In this document: positions 1 through 8,904 of the stretch, piece by piece
How the letters are laid out: the number at the start of each line of letters is the position of its first letter
Numbering within the stretch: position 1 is the stretch's first letter
Assembly (NCBI RefSeq): GCF_003700275.1
Contig: NZ_RBRE01000012.1
Coordinates: forward strand, 1-52,039
Source of the DNA: Pseudomonas cichorii
GTDB taxonomy: Bacteria > Pseudomonadota > Gammaproteobacteria > Pseudomonadales > Pseudomonadaceae
Length of the DNA stretch: 52,039 nucleotides
Reading direction: 5' to 3'
The notes under the pieces: model-generated
What the model was told of the DNA's origin: nothing
The model's database searches: none
The model's input: only the letters and a program-made list of their open reading frames with translations
Program-made: the position numbers and the translations under genes

Positions 1-1217
1 GCTACCACGGCAAAGCCGCGCCCTTGCTCACCGGCGCGGGCAGCTTCGATGGCGGCGTTGAGTGCCAGCAGGTTGGTCTGGTCTGCGATGCCTTTGATCA
101 CCTGGATAATGTTGAAGATGCCTTCGGACTCCTGGTCCAGCGTGCGGATCACCTGCGCCGATTGCTGGGCCGAACGGGCGATACCGTCCATGTCGCTGAC
201 CACCTGATGGATCACCCGGCCGCCATTGCGGGCCAGTTCTTCGGCCTGGCTGGCCATGTTCAGGGCGCGCTCGGCATGCCGGGTAATGTCTTCGATGCTG
301 GCGGTCATCTCACTGGCCGCTGCGGACATGGTGCCGGCTGCGGTACTTTGCTGCTGGCTGCTGTCTGCCACTTCATGGCAGCCGCTGCTCAGTTGCTGGC
401 TCATGCCGGTGACGCCATGGGCATTGCGGCGCACCACTTCGATCATGCCGCGCAGGTCACGCTGCATGGTCGCCAGACTGCGAATCAGCATGCCCGCCTC
501 ATCGCGTTGCCGCGGCTCGACGATCGGCTCGCTCAGGTTGCCGTGGGCAATACTCTCGGCAATCCGGCTGGCGGACTGCAGAGGCCCCATGATGCTGCGA
601 ATGACCCAGAGTCCCTGAGCGATCAGCAATATCAGGCTGGCAACCAGTACTGCGCCAAGGGCCACATTGGCGTTATCGATGGTTTGTCGGGTTTCTTCTC
701 TGGCCTGTTGCGTGCTGCTTTCGATTATCTCGCTGAGACTGGCCATCTCGTCTTCCAACTGGCTGAATGCCTTGTTGAAGACTCCCAGTTCCTGCTGGGC
801 ACTTTCGGGGTTGTCGAGCGCCAGCCCGACAATCCTTTCGCCAGCCGTGATATAGGTTTCCAGGCTGGGCTTGACCTTGTTCAGGCCCGCCTTGATGGTG
901 TCATCGACCGGCAGCTTGAGGTTTTCGTCGAGTACCTTGCGAAACAGCGCCGCATGTTCAGCAATCGAGCTGCGCACTTCATCCTTGCTGCTGTCGCTTT
1001 TCCCCAGGCCGACCAACATTGCCGAGAGCACATCGGCGCGCAAGGCGTCGTGCATCATGTCGGCTTCAAGGTGGTTACGCAGCGCGGTCATGCTGACCTC
1101 GTTGTCTTCCATCGCTCCAGCCATCCGGGTATTGCCCAGATAACTGACCAGACTCATGATCAGGATGGCAAGCACGCCAGTACACATCAGCAGAAGCAAG
1201 CGTAGTTTTATAGACAC
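1..1217 (-). CDS. Methyl-accepting chemotaxis protein (3' end beyond window)
   Basis: Inner-membrane chemoreceptor that would signal through CheW/CheA. About 405 residues lie in the window and the gene runs off the left edge. The GTG start at 1217 ([10 protein letters not shown] after translation) follows an AGAGGG Shine-Dalgarno. Residues about 7-25 form the first membrane helix. A helical periplasmic region of about 160 residues follows, of the four-helix-bundle type. A second membrane helix ([16 protein letters not shown]) comes next, then a HAMP linker and the coiled-coil signalling domain. The frame reaches the conserved hairpin tip ([20 protein letters not shown]). The ligand cannot be predicted from this sensor type. 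Family assignment is secure. Confidence 0.95.
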   Translation of the reverse strand, partial: MSIKLRLLLLMCTGVLAILIMSLVSYLGNTRMAGAMEDNEVSMTALRNHLEADMMHDALRADVLSAMLVGLGKSDSSKDEVRSSIAEHAALFRKVLDENLKLPVDDTIKAGLNKVKPSLETYITAGERIVGLALDNPESAQQELGVFNKAFSQLEDEMASLSEIIESSTQQAREETRQTIDNANVALGAVLVASLILLIAQGLWVIRSIMGPLQSASRIAESIAHGNLSEPIVEPRQRDEAGMLIRSLATMQRDLRGMIEVVRRNAHGVTGMSQQLSSGCHEVADSSQQQSTAAGTMSAAASEMTASIEDITRHAERALNMASQAEELARNGGRVIHQVVSDMDGIARSAQQSAQVIRTLDQESEGIFNIIQVIKGIADQTNLLALNAAIEAARAGEQGRGFAVV

Positions 1218-1489
1218 CCGGCAGCCCTCTTGTGGTCCTTCATATAGAGCAAAACATCCCTATGGTGTTGTCGGCACCTTCGTCCGGTTAGTTAATACTA
1301 TTTGCAGGCTTTCGTTCCACGCCCAACCATGCAAGCTCAGAGACCGCTGCCTGCAGTCATGCAACTCAGAAAGAAAGCATAATGCTATCCTCGGCGCGCT
1401 ACGCACAAGCACAGGGTTCCGGCAGGATTTCAAAACCCGCGCGGATGCCGACAGACCGTAAAAAACACTTTGCAGACAGGGACAGACAG

Positions 1490-1858
1490 ATGATCGACTT
1501 CAGCAACAAGGGCTTCTTCAAGCTAAAACAGAACAGCGAATACGCCGAGCGTGTCACTGAGCTTCTGCTGGAAGGCGAGCAAATCATCGACTCCTATAAA
1601 TCCATGCGCGACGGCGTGGTATTCACCAACAAGCGCATCATCGCGGTCAATGTGCAAGGCCTCACCGGCAGCAAGAAAGACTTCACCTCCCTGCCCTACA
1701 AGAACATCGTCGCCTATTCCGTGGAAACATCCGGCACCTTCGACATGGACTCCGAGCTTGAGGTCTACTTCTCGGCACTGGGTAAAGTGAAGTTCGAGTT
1801 CACCGGCAAGACCGCGATTGTCGAAATCTCCAAGATCATTTCCCGGCATATTTTCTAA
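1490..1858 (+). CDS. Bacterial PH-domain protein (bPH_1 / DUF1696 type)
   Basis: A 122-residue soluble protein starting MIDFSNKGFFKL. It has no signal peptide or membrane helix. The alternating beta pattern with GVVFTNKRIIAVNVQGLTG and DFTSLPYKNIVAYSVET is the hallmark of small bacterial pleckstrin-homology-like proteins. In such proteins the 'FTNKRI' strand and the 'LPYKNI' strand are the most conserved parts. I chose the ATG at 1490 because the upstream in-frame sequence looks non-coding; the ribosome site is weak. It stands alone and is convergent with the transporter gene to its right. The biochemical role of this family is unknown. Confidence 0.8.
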   Translation: MIDFSNKGFFKLKQNSEYAERVTELLLEGEQIIDSYKSMRDGVVFTNKRIIAVNVQGLTGSKKDFTSLPYKNIVAYSVETSGTFDMDSELEVYFSALGKVKFEFTGKTAIVEISKIISRHIF

Positions 1859-1868
1859 AAGCGCTAAT

Positions 1869-1909
1869 AACCGGCTGATCGCTTCTAAAGGAACGATCAG
1901 CGCCTGGTT
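1869..1909. terminator. Bidirectional terminator between convergent genes
   Basis: Perfect 8-bp arms GCTGATCG (1874-1881) and CGATCAGC (1894-1901) surround a 12-nt loop. Outer arms AACC/GGTT extend the stem across an internal bulge. It sits between the stop of the PH-domain gene and the stop of the converging transporter gene. T-tracts are weak, so the terminator function is an inference from position. Confidence 0.55.
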
Positions 1910-3212
1910 ACTTGAGATTACCGCCCCCCTCCAGCGCCCGCTCGCGACGCCCCAGCCAAAAGCCGCATACCCCCCAACAAGCCGCCAACAGGGCACCAAA
2001 CAGCATGGCCGCAGCCGGATGCTCGCCGAGCAGATCGATCGCACGTTTGAGCCAGCCACTTGCAGCATCGCCGCCGCGATAAACCACCGTGTCGATAAAG
2101 TTCTTGGCCTTGTACTTCTGCTCGGCAGGCAGAACCGCATACAGCATCTCGCGGCCCGGCCTGACAAGGGCGTATTCGCCCACACGGCGGATCACCATGA
2201 CCACCACGAATATCGAGAACAGTGGCGCAACAGCCAGTGCCAGAAACCCCGGCACCATCAACAATGGAACGGCCACCAGCAGAACGCCGACTCCCAGTCG
2301 TCTGGCCAGATGCCCGGTGAGAAATACCTGGACCATCAGCGACAACGCCTGCACGGTCGCGTCGATCAGGCCGAAAATCCGCGTCTGCTCGGTGCGATCC
2401 GGAAAGTATTCAGCTACCAGACGCGCCTGCTCGAAATACAGAAAAGTGTTGATACTCGCCAGCATCAGCACGAACAGGGTGATGCCCATCAGGTACGGCG
2501 AACGGAATGTCTGGGTCGCACCGGCGAATGGATTGCCGCCGATGGCTCTGTGGCTGGGATCAGGTTTGTCGGCATCCGCCAGAGGCCTGGCATCCCGCCA
2601 GCGGTGCAAGGCCGTTGCGGCAGCAGCACAGGCCAACAGCAACAGCGCGCTGAGGATCAGCAAACCTGCATGCCCCACAGGCCGCACCAACAATGCTCCC
2701 AGCACCGGACCGAGCAGACCGCCCACGCTTGCGCCACCGGCAATCAACGCGAAGGTGCGCTTGGCCTGGGACGCTGCCATCACATCGGCCAGCACGCTCC
2801 AGGCCAGCGATATGGCGATCAGGTTGAACACTGACAACCAGATATAAAAGATCCGCGCCGTCCAGATGCTGTCCGGATAAAGCCAGAAAGCGCCGGCAAA
2901 CCCCAGCAACAGACATGCGCAGCCGACATACACCCACAACGCCAGTGCACGACGTGGCAATCGTGAAGCCAGCCAGCCAAACACCGGGAGCATGACCAGC
3001 GTGGCGAGAAAGGTTGCGGTGAACAGCCATTGCAGGTTGTCCACACCCCCGGCAATCCCCATGGTTTCGCGCACGGGCCGCAGCATGAAATAACCCGTGA
3101 ACAGGGTGAAGAACATCAGCAGACCGATAACAACCGGCTGCACTTCATCCTGTTCGATGTTGAACAGCCTGGAGAGCATGTGCATCAGCGGCGTAGCGGA
3201 CTTGCTCGGCAT
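1908..3212 (-). CDS. ATP/ADP-translocase-like (NTP/NDP exchange type) major-facilitator transporter
   Basis: A 434-residue polytopic inner-membrane protein with about 12 hydrophobic helices. The ATG at 3212 (MPSKSATPLMHM) is chosen because AGGAGC lies just upstream; a longer in-frame extension lacks a ribosome site. The helix containing LRPVRETMG and the late segment VRPGREMLYAV followed by YKAKNFIDTVVYRGGD resemble the signature of the ATP:ADP antiporter (Tlc/Npt) branch, so annotation pipelines often call such proteins NTP/NDP exchangers. In free-living Pseudomonas the substrate is unproven, and nucleotide exchange should not be assumed. It follows the OsmC-YcaO gene on the same strand with a 92-bp gap and may be co-transcribed. 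Confidence 0.75.
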   Translation of the reverse strand: MPSKSATPLMHMLSRLFNIEQDEVQPVVIGLLMFFTLFTGYFMLRPVRETMGIAGGVDNLQWLFTATFLATLVMLPVFGWLASRLPRRALALWVYVGCACLLLGFAGAFWLYPDSIWTARIFYIWLSVFNLIAISLAWSVLADVMAASQAKRTFALIAGGASVGGLLGPVLGALLVRPVGHAGLLILSALLLLACAAAATALHRWRDARPLADADKPDPSHRAIGGNPFAGATQTFRSPYLMGITLFVLMLASINTFLYFEQARLVAEYFPDRTEQTRIFGLIDATVQALSLMVQVFLTGHLARRLGVGVLLVAVPLLMVPGFLALAVAPLFSIFVVVMVIRRVGEYALVRPGREMLYAVLPAEQKYKAKNFIDTVVYRGGDAASGWLKRAIDLLGEHPAAAMLFGALLAACWGVCGFWLGRRERALEGGGNLK

Positions 3213-3304
3213 GGTTGCTCCTGATGTGGTGAACCATGGAGTAAAGCCTATTTCAGCCCCTGGCCCACCTATCATCCGTGCCAATTGAAACGCTACAGAT
3301 CAAC

Positions 3305-5509
3305 TCAACGAGACAACCCGGCAAACCTCGCCCGCGCTGCATGCAGTTTCCTGTAGCTGTCGATCAGCCGCTGATGTCTGTCGAGGCCTTCCAGCTTCAT
3401 GCTGGTCGGCGTCAGGCCGTAGAAGCGGACGCTGCCATCCATGGAGCCCAGCACCGCGTCCATTCGTTCGTTGCCGAACATGCGACGCAAGTTGAATTCG
3501 TAGTCTTCAAGCGCCAACTCTTCGTCCAGTTCAACTTCCAGCACCACATTCAAGGCCTGATAGAACAGGCCGCGCTCGACGGTGTTGTCGTTGAATTGCA
3601 GGAAGGCTTCAACCAGCTCTTTCGCCTCTTCAAACTTCTGCAGGGCGAGGTAGATCAGCAGTTTCAACTCCAGGATCGTCAACTGCCCCCAGGCCGTATT
3701 GTCATCGAACTCGATGCCGATCAAGGTGGTGATGTCGGTGTAATCATCCAGCTCGCTGTCTTCCAGGCGCTTGACCAGCTTCTTCAGGCTGGCTGCGTTC
3801 AGGCTGTGCAGGTTCAGGATGTCGGCACGGAACAGCAGCGCCTTGTTGGTGTTGTCCCAGATCAGGTCTTCCAGCGGATAGATCTCGGAATAACCCGGCA
3901 CCAGAATGCGGCAGGCCGATGCTCCCAGATGTTCATACACCGCCATGTACACTTCCTTGCCCATGCCTTCGAGAATGCCGAACAAGGTTGCGGCCTCTTC
4001 TGCATTGGAGTTTTCGCCCTGGCCGGAGAAATCCCACTCGACAAACGAGAAGTCTGATCTGGCACTGAAGAAGCGCCACGACACCACACCGCTGGAGTCG
4101 ATAAAGTGCTCGACGAAATTATTGGGCTCGGTCACTGCATGGCTTTCAAAGGTCGGCTGCGGCAAATCGTTCAGGCCTTCAAAACTGCGGCCCTGCAACA
4201 ACTCGGTCAGGCTGCGCTCCAGTGCAACTTCAAAGCTTGGGTGCGCGCCGAACGAAGCAAACACGCCGCCGGTACGCGGGTTCATCAAGGTGACGCACAT
4301 CACCGGGAACTCACCGCCCAGGGATGCATCTTTCACTAGCACCGGAAAGCCCTGCTCTTCCAGGCCCTGAATACCGGCCAGGATCGCGGGGTATTTCGCC
4401 AGCACGTCCTGGGGGACATCCGGCAGCGCGATTTCACCTTCCAGGATTTCACGCTTGACGGCCCGCTCGAAGATTTCCGACAGGCATTGAACCTGCGCTT
4501 CGGCCAGCGTGTTACCGGCACTCATGCCGTTGCTGAGGAACAGGTTTTCGATCAGGTTGGACGGGAAATACACCACCTCGCCATCCGACTGGCGCACATA
4601 CGGCAGTGAACAGATGCCGCGCTCGACATTGCCGGAGTTGGTGTCGTAAAGATGCGAGCCACGCAACTCGCCGTCGGGGTTGTAGATTTCCAGGCAGTAT
4701 TCGTCGAGGATTTCTTGCGGCAGTGCATCCTTGCGCCCAGGTTTGAACCAGCGTTCGTCCGGATAATGCACGAACTCGGCATTGGCGATGTCCTCGCCCC
4801 AGAACTGATCGTTGTAGAAGAAGTTGCAGTTGAGCCGTTCGATGAACTCACCCAATGCCGAAGCCAGTGCGCCTTCCTTGGTCGCGCCCTTGCCATTGGT
4901 AAAGCACATCGGCGAATGCGCGTCGCGGATATGCAGCGACCAGACATTGGGCACGATATTGCGCCACGAGGCGATTTCGATCTTCATGCCAAGGCCCGCC
5001 AGGATGCCCGACATATTGGCGATGGTCTGCTCCAGCGGCAGGTCCTTGCCGGCAATACAAGTGCCCTCTCCCGCAGACAGACTCGGGATCAGCAACGCCT
5101 GGGCGTCGGCATCCAGATTCTCCACCTCTTCGATCACAAACTCAGGCCCGGCCTGCACCACCTTTTTGACCGTACAGCGGTCAATGGAGCGCAGGATGCC
5201 CTGGCGGTCCTTGGCGGATATATCCGCAGGCAGCTCGACCTGGATCTTGAAGATCTGGTTGTAGCGGTTTTCCGGATCGACGATGTTGTTCTGCGACAGG
5301 CGAATGTTGTCGGTGGGAATGTTGCGGGTTTCGCAGTACAACTTCACAAAATAAGCCGCGCACAAGGCCGATGAGGCCAGGAAATAGTCGAACGGACCCG
5401 GTGCCGAACCATCCCCCTTGTAACGGATAGGTTGATCGGCAACCACCGTGAAGTCATCGAACTTGGCTTCAAGTCGGAGGTTGTCGAGAAAGTTGACCTT
5501 GATTTCCAT
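3305..5509 (-). CDS. OsmC-YcaO fusion protein
   Basis: A 734-residue cytosolic protein. Residues 1-130 form an OsmC/Ohr-like domain that keeps two cysteines at the expected places (C50 in SALCAAY and C112 in DRCTVKK), as in thiol-based organic peroxidases. Residues about 150-580 are a YcaO domain with the ATP-binding-type helices GATKEGALASALGEFIERL and QVQCLSEIFERAVKREI. The last 130 residues are helical and acidic, TPR-like, as in E. coli YcaO. E. coli YcaO is 586 residues and lacks the OsmC part. YcaO proteins activate amide or thioamide backbones with ATP; E. coli YcaO is linked to RimO-dependent methylthiolation of ribosomal protein S12. There is no RiPP precursor or partner dehydrogenase nearby. 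The carboxy end lacks a PxPxP tail, arguing against an azoline synthetase. Confidence 0.9.
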   Translation of the reverse strand: MEIKVNFLDNLRLEAKFDDFTVVADQPIRYKGDGSAPGPFDYFLASSALCAAYFVKLYCETRNIPTDNIRLSQNNIVDPENRYNQIFKIQVELPADISAKDRQGILRSIDRCTVKKVVQAGPEFVIEEVENLDADAQALLIPSLSAGEGTCIAGKDLPLEQTIANMSGILAGLGMKIEIASWRNIVPNVWSLHIRDAHSPMCFTNGKGATKEGALASALGEFIERLNCNFFYNDQFWGEDIANAEFVHYPDERWFKPGRKDALPQEILDEYCLEIYNPDGELRGSHLYDTNSGNVERGICSLPYVRQSDGEVVYFPSNLIENLFLSNGMSAGNTLAEAQVQCLSEIFERAVKREILEGEIALPDVPQDVLAKYPAILAGIQGLEEQGFPVLVKDASLGGEFPVMCVTLMNPRTGGVFASFGAHPSFEVALERSLTELLQGRSFEGLNDLPQPTFESHAVTEPNNFVEHFIDSSGVVSWRFFSARSDFSFVEWDFSGQGENSNAEEAATLFGILEGMGKEVYMAVYEHLGASACRILVPGYSEIYPLEDLIWDNTNKALLFRADILNLHSLNAASLKKLVKRLEDSELDDYTDITTLIGIEFDDNTAWGQLTILELKLLIYLALQKFEEAKELVEAFLQFNDNTVERGLFYQALNVVLEVELDEELALEDYEFNLRRMFGNERMDAVLGSMDGSVRFYGLTPTSMKLEGLDRHQRLIDSYRKLHAARARFAGLSR

Positions 5510-5679
5510 GCGGGATTACCAGAATAGCGAGCAAACGATTGGCGGCCATTATCCGGTTTTTCCGCTGGAAGTCTTGCGCTTTCACGGCTGGGCCGACGTC
5601 CCGGGGCAACTCATGCCTGCCACTTGGTCACTGAGCGCAGATACATTTCCTGCAGCCCCCAAACAGGAAAAGAAGCGAG

Positions 5680-5793
5680 GCCGCAGTCCCGACTGAACTG
5701 CGAAGGGCGTTCATAGACCACAGACATCGGAATGGTCGGCGCGCCCGAGCGAACCAGGCTGATACCAGTAATGTTGTAGAACGAGGAAAGCAA
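5680..5793 (-). pseudogene. AraC-family regulator relic with large internal deletion
   Basis: A 60-codon open frame whose first part (ITGISLVRSGAPTIPMSVVYE) matches the N-terminal arm of the intact AraC regulator at 11626-12522 (IAGVSLVRSATPTVPMPVVYE). It then jumps straight to the C-terminal HTH piece (PSQFSRD; intact copy SPSQFSRD). About 220 residues between are missing. The junction lies at TTCATAG (5710-5716), a 7-mer also present at both would-be breakpoints of the intact paralogue (11728-11734 and 12388-12394). This fits a deletion by short-repeat recombination. After SQFSRD the reading diverges completely. It cannot make a working regulator. Confidence 0.7.
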
Positions 5794-5869
5794 ATATCAA
5801 ATGGCCGCCATCGTTATTGCCGAGGCTGTCGATACAGGCAAAACCGTTTTAACTACAGGGACTTGTTAC

Positions 5870-6438
5870 ATGCATTTCATACGCTTCGCACTCTGACAGC
5901 ACTGACTTAACTTGCCTGCCTGTCTCTCACCGGCTGTGCCCACGTCCAACCCCCGATTGCGCTTGACCAACAGCTATGGGGTACCAAAGAACCTACTATT
6001 GGCATAGCAATTAACGTCACACCCGAGCGAGGCAATTTCGTGTTGGTCAATCAGGTCCAAGTTCAGGATATTTCCGGTCTGGCTCTGTATCGCATGCGCC
6101 TGGAAGTAACTGGTCAACCGATTCGACGCTGCGGCGGACAGTGTATCGATGACGGCACCCTGGATCTGGGGCAAGTCACGGCAGTTCTTGACGAGTGCAT
6201 TGACGAGTCAATGCGTATGCTGGCCACCGACCTGATGATGCCGACACCGCCGTTGGCCGCTCAGGAAACCTTGCGGTATGTGCTCAATGGCCAGCGTGTG
6301 GTCGAGCGCGGTTATCAGTTGGCCAACAGCGATAAGTACTGGCGCTATCGCAACCTGTACGGTGCACTGAAATCAGTACCCGTGCCATTCGAGGATCCCT
6401 TGACGCCGGCACAGTTGCAGTCGGCTTACGGGCGCTAA
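5870..6438 (+). pseudogene. Broken lipoprotein gene (frameshift and stop in signal peptide)
   Basis: From the lipobox LSLTGC (Cys codon 5935-5937) to the stop at 6438 there is an intact frame of about 167 residues for a mature lipoprotein (CAHVQPPIALDQQLWG...). It has no family that I recognise. Upstream the signal peptide is damaged. The likely start ATG at 5870 (MHFIRFAL) is in another frame and meets TGA at 5894. The correct frame (LTALT, then LACLSLTGC) contains TAA at 5908-5910. Two lesions are therefore needed to explain the sequence. Translation could restart at GTG 6040, but that product would have no signal peptide. The gene is decayed, or the assembly has errors here. Confidence 0.65.
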
Positions 6439-6444
6439 CAGTCG

Positions 6445-6470
6445 GCGCGGAAGCGGTTTCAACTTCGCGC
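6445..6470. terminator. Hairpin between convergent lipoprotein relic and LysR gene
   Basis: Arms GCGCGGAAG (6445-6453) and CTTCGCGC (6463-6470) pair with one bulged G around a 9-nt loop. It lies between the two convergent stop codons. No strong T-tract follows, so this is a position-based call. Confidence 0.4.
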
Positions 6471-7372
6471 TAGTCCTGAGGCGGATTTGAAAGCCGCTCC
6501 ACCACCCAGTCCACAAACAGGCGAACCCGGGCATTCAAGCGCCTGGCTGGCGGAAAGATGACCGATATCGGCACCGCAATATCGGTCTGTTCTTCAAGCA
6601 CCGGCAGCAGAGCGCCCGATGCCAGCAGATGCCGGACGACTGCTGCATGGGTTTGTCCGACGCCCAGTCCGTTTACCATCAACCCGATGTGGCCAGCACT
6701 GTCATTGGCCGCAATATCAAAGCGCGACAGACGCTGTTCCGCGCCGCTGGCATGAAAGCGCATCGGCCATACTTCGCCGCTTGTGGCACCGAGGTAACCC
6801 ACGATCTGATGGTTGTTTTCAAGGTCTGCGAGCGACGTCGGTACGCCATGCTGTTTCAGGTAATACGGACTGGCGCAGGTTATCAATCGATCCTCGTATA
6901 TCGTCTTCGCGATCAGTGAGGAGTCAGCCAGCTCGCCGGCCCTGATGACGCAATCTATCCCCTCTTCGATAAGATTCGCCGGGCGATCGCTGATGCCCAG
7001 GAGCAACTGGATATCCGGGAAGCGCTGCTTGAATTCGCTCAGGACCGGAATCAGCACGAAGTTCGCCAGCGAAGAGTGGACGTCGATCCGCAGGCGACCA
7101 CGGGCTGCCGATCCCATGCCGCGTAAAGCGTCATCAGCCTCTTCCAGTTCTGCGATCAGTCGGTTGACCCTTCGATAATATTCAGCGCCCTCAACGGTCA
7201 AGGCTACCGAGCGCGTGGTGCGTTGCACGAGCCTGGTTCCCAGGTGTGTTTCGAGGTCGTTCAAGGCTTTGCTGACCGTTGAGCGCGGCATGCCCAATTG
7301 CCCCGCAGCCTTGGTAAAGGAGCGGGTTTCGACGATGCGCTGAAAAGCGCGGATAGCGCAGAGATGGTCCAT
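6470..7372 (-). CDS. LysR-family transcriptional regulator
   Basis: A 300-residue regulator beginning MDHLCAIRAFQRIVETRSF. The N-terminal winged helix-turn-helix (SFTKAAGQLGMPRSTVSKAL) is typical of LysR proteins, and the rest is a periplasmic-binding-like effector domain. The start at 7372 aligns with the usual LysR N-terminus; the frame is open upstream but that part looks non-coding. It is divergent from the nitroreductase gene at 7500, and the two share a 127-bp promoter region. LysR members commonly control the divergent neighbour, so regulation of the nitroreductase is a reasonable inference. The effector is unknown. Confidence 0.92.
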   Translation of the reverse strand: MDHLCAIRAFQRIVETRSFTKAAGQLGMPRSTVSKALNDLETHLGTRLVQRTTRSVALTVEGAEYYRRVNRLIAELEEADDALRGMGSAARGRLRIDVHSSLANFVLIPVLSEFKQRFPDIQLLLGISDRPANLIEEGIDCVIRAGELADSSLIAKTIYEDRLITCASPYYLKQHGVPTSLADLENNHQIVGYLGATSGEVWPMRFHASGAEQRLSRFDIAANDSAGHIGLMVNGLGVGQTHAAVVRHLLASGALLPVLEEQTDIAVPISVIFPPARRLNARVRLFVDWVVERLSNPPQD

Positions 7373-7499
7373 GCCCGCATGGTAGCGGTACTTCACGGAT
7401 TGTCCACACACATGGATAAAGATGCCGGAATTGGGGTGCTTTTTAGTAGCAAAAAGCTCGCTATCCTGCCGCCATCCATGATTTGCGGAGAACCGAAAA

Positions 7500-8348
7500 A
7501 TGACCACTCATGCCGACAGCAGGACAGCCCTTCTCGAACAGCGCTACGGGGCACAAACCAAACCGGACAACATCCACTGGAACCCTCAGGTCGAAGCGAT
7601 GCTCAACCACCGTTCAGTCCGGGCGTTTCTGCCTGAGCCCTTGGCGCAAGGCACGCTTGAAACCATGGTCGCGGCTGCACAGTCAGCTTCCAGCGGTTCA
7701 GGCCTTCACCAATGGAGCCTGATTGCGGTCACCGATCCGGAACTCAAGCAGAAACTTTCCGACACCATAGCCCGTACCGTGCCGACCGATCGCATCCCGT
7801 GGATCGAAGAAGCGCCGGCTCTGTTGTTGTGGGTCGCTGACGTTTCCCGCTCGGCGCAAATCACCCGGACACAAGGCGACGAGCCGCTGGTATTCGATTA
7901 CCTGGATTCATTTCTCATGGCTTCAATAGATGTATCGCTTGCCGCGCAGAATGCATCGCTGGCGGCTGAGTCCATGGGACTGGGCGCAGTATTTCTTGGA
8001 GTAATGCGCAATGCGGCCAGGGAAGTGGCGGAGCTGGTCAACCTGCCGCCCCACAGTTTTATCCCTTTTGGCATGGCCGTCGGTCATCCGGATCCGACGC
8101 GACCCAGCGGCATCCGCCCGCGCCCGGCGCAGCCTGTCGTGCTGCATTACAACCGCTACAACCACGAGGGTTACCGTGATTACCTGGAAGGTTATGAACA
8201 GGCATTCCTGCAATTTCGTCAGGACCGGGGAATGCAGATCAAGACCTGGCAACAGGCGGTACACTCATCGACCACCAGCATGGCATACATGGGCGGTCGC
8301 GAGCACCTTCGCGAGATGGTGGTTCAGCAAGGCTTCAAGTTGCGCTGA
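7500..8348 (+). CDS. Nitroreductase-family NAD(P)H-dependent flavin oxidoreductase (NfsA/Frp type)
   Basis: A 282-residue FMN enzyme of the nitroreductase superfamily. The MLNHRSVRAFLPEPL segment supplies the phosphate-contacting arginines. SASSGSGLHQWSLIAVTD, SLAAQNASLAAESMGLGAVFLG and PFGMAVGHPD follow in the order seen in NfsA/Frp enzymes. The C-terminal extension (YNRYNHEGYRDYLEGYEQAF) is also characteristic of that group. GGAGAA precedes the ATG at 7500. Probable activities are two-electron reduction of nitroaromatics, quinones or flavin; the natural substrate cannot be read from sequence. It is divergent from a LysR gene. Confidence 0.9.
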   Translation: MTTHADSRTALLEQRYGAQTKPDNIHWNPQVEAMLNHRSVRAFLPEPLAQGTLETMVAAAQSASSGSGLHQWSLIAVTDPELKQKLSDTIARTVPTDRIPWIEEAPALLLWVADVSRSAQITRTQGDEPLVFDYLDSFLMASIDVSLAAQNASLAAESMGLGAVFLGVMRNAAREVAELVNLPPHSFIPFGMAVGHPDPTRPSGIRPRPAQPVVLHYNRYNHEGYRDYLEGYEQAFLQFRQDRGMQIKTWQQAVHSSTTSMAYMGGREHLREMVVQQGFKLR

Positions 8349-8389
8349 TCTCGGCATTTCAGGCTGGCCAGGGACGGCGAGCTGTTCCA

Positions 8390-8863
8390 TCAGCGCTCTT
8401 GCCGCTCTGCCGGGACCTTGAGCCCCACTTTTACGTTGCTCATCGATACCAGCGTCTTGAAGCGCTTGACGTTATTGCTCTCGAAAAACAGCGTGCGGGT
8501 CAGTTCCGTGTATTGCTCCATGTTCCTGACCGACAGGATCAGCACAAAATCACACTCGCCCGCGACGTAGTAGCACTGCTGGACCTGCGGGCAGGCCAGG
8601 AACGTGCGCCTCATGGCGTCCAGCAGATCCAGACGCTCATTCTCGACCTCCACCTCTGCAATCACCGTCAGCCCATAGCCCACCTGCGCCGGATCGATCA
8701 GGGCCACGGTCTTGCGCACCACGCCATCGGCATTCAACTTTTTCAAACGGCGATTCACCGCCGCCGAAGACAGGTTCACCCGAGCACCGAGATCCTGCTG
8801 GGAAGTCGTGGCGTCCTCCTGAATGGCTTCGAGAAGGGCAAAATCGAAATGATCGAGACTCAT
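8390..8863 (-). CDS. Lrp/AsnC-family transcriptional regulator
   Basis: A 157-residue regulator starting MSLDHFDFALLEAIQEDATT. The N-terminal HTH (SQQDLGARVNLSSAAVNRRLKKLNADGVV) is followed by an AsnC-type ligand-binding ferredoxin-like domain. I chose the ATG at 8863 by alignment with the family; an in-frame ATG eight codons upstream (8887) is possible. It is divergent from the amidohydrolase gene at 9039, which heads the diaminopropionate ammonia-lyase pair. Small Lrp-type regulators usually sense an amino acid and control the adjacent amino-acid catabolic genes, which fits here. Confidence 0.92.
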   Translation of the reverse strand: MSLDHFDFALLEAIQEDATTSQQDLGARVNLSSAAVNRRLKKLNADGVVRKTVALIDPAQVGYGLTVIAEVEVENERLDLLDAMRRTFLACPQVQQCYYVAGECDFVLILSVRNMEQYTELTRTLFFESNNVKRFKTLVSMSNVKVGLKVPAERQER

Positions 8864-8904
8864 GTATGGCGGACTCTGAATATGCAATCGGGAAAGTACC
8901 GGTC

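Noticed and set aside
24..1205. 393-codon open frame on the plus strand at the left end
   Set aside because: Antisense to the chemotaxis receptor, whose conserved signalling hairpin is readable on the minus strand.
3305..5509. A RiPP (thiazole/oxazole or thioamide) biosynthetic cluster around the YcaO protein
   Set aside because: No short precursor, dehydrogenase, protease or exporter of that type is adjacent, and the protein lacks the C-terminal proline-rich tail of azoline-forming YcaO enzymes.
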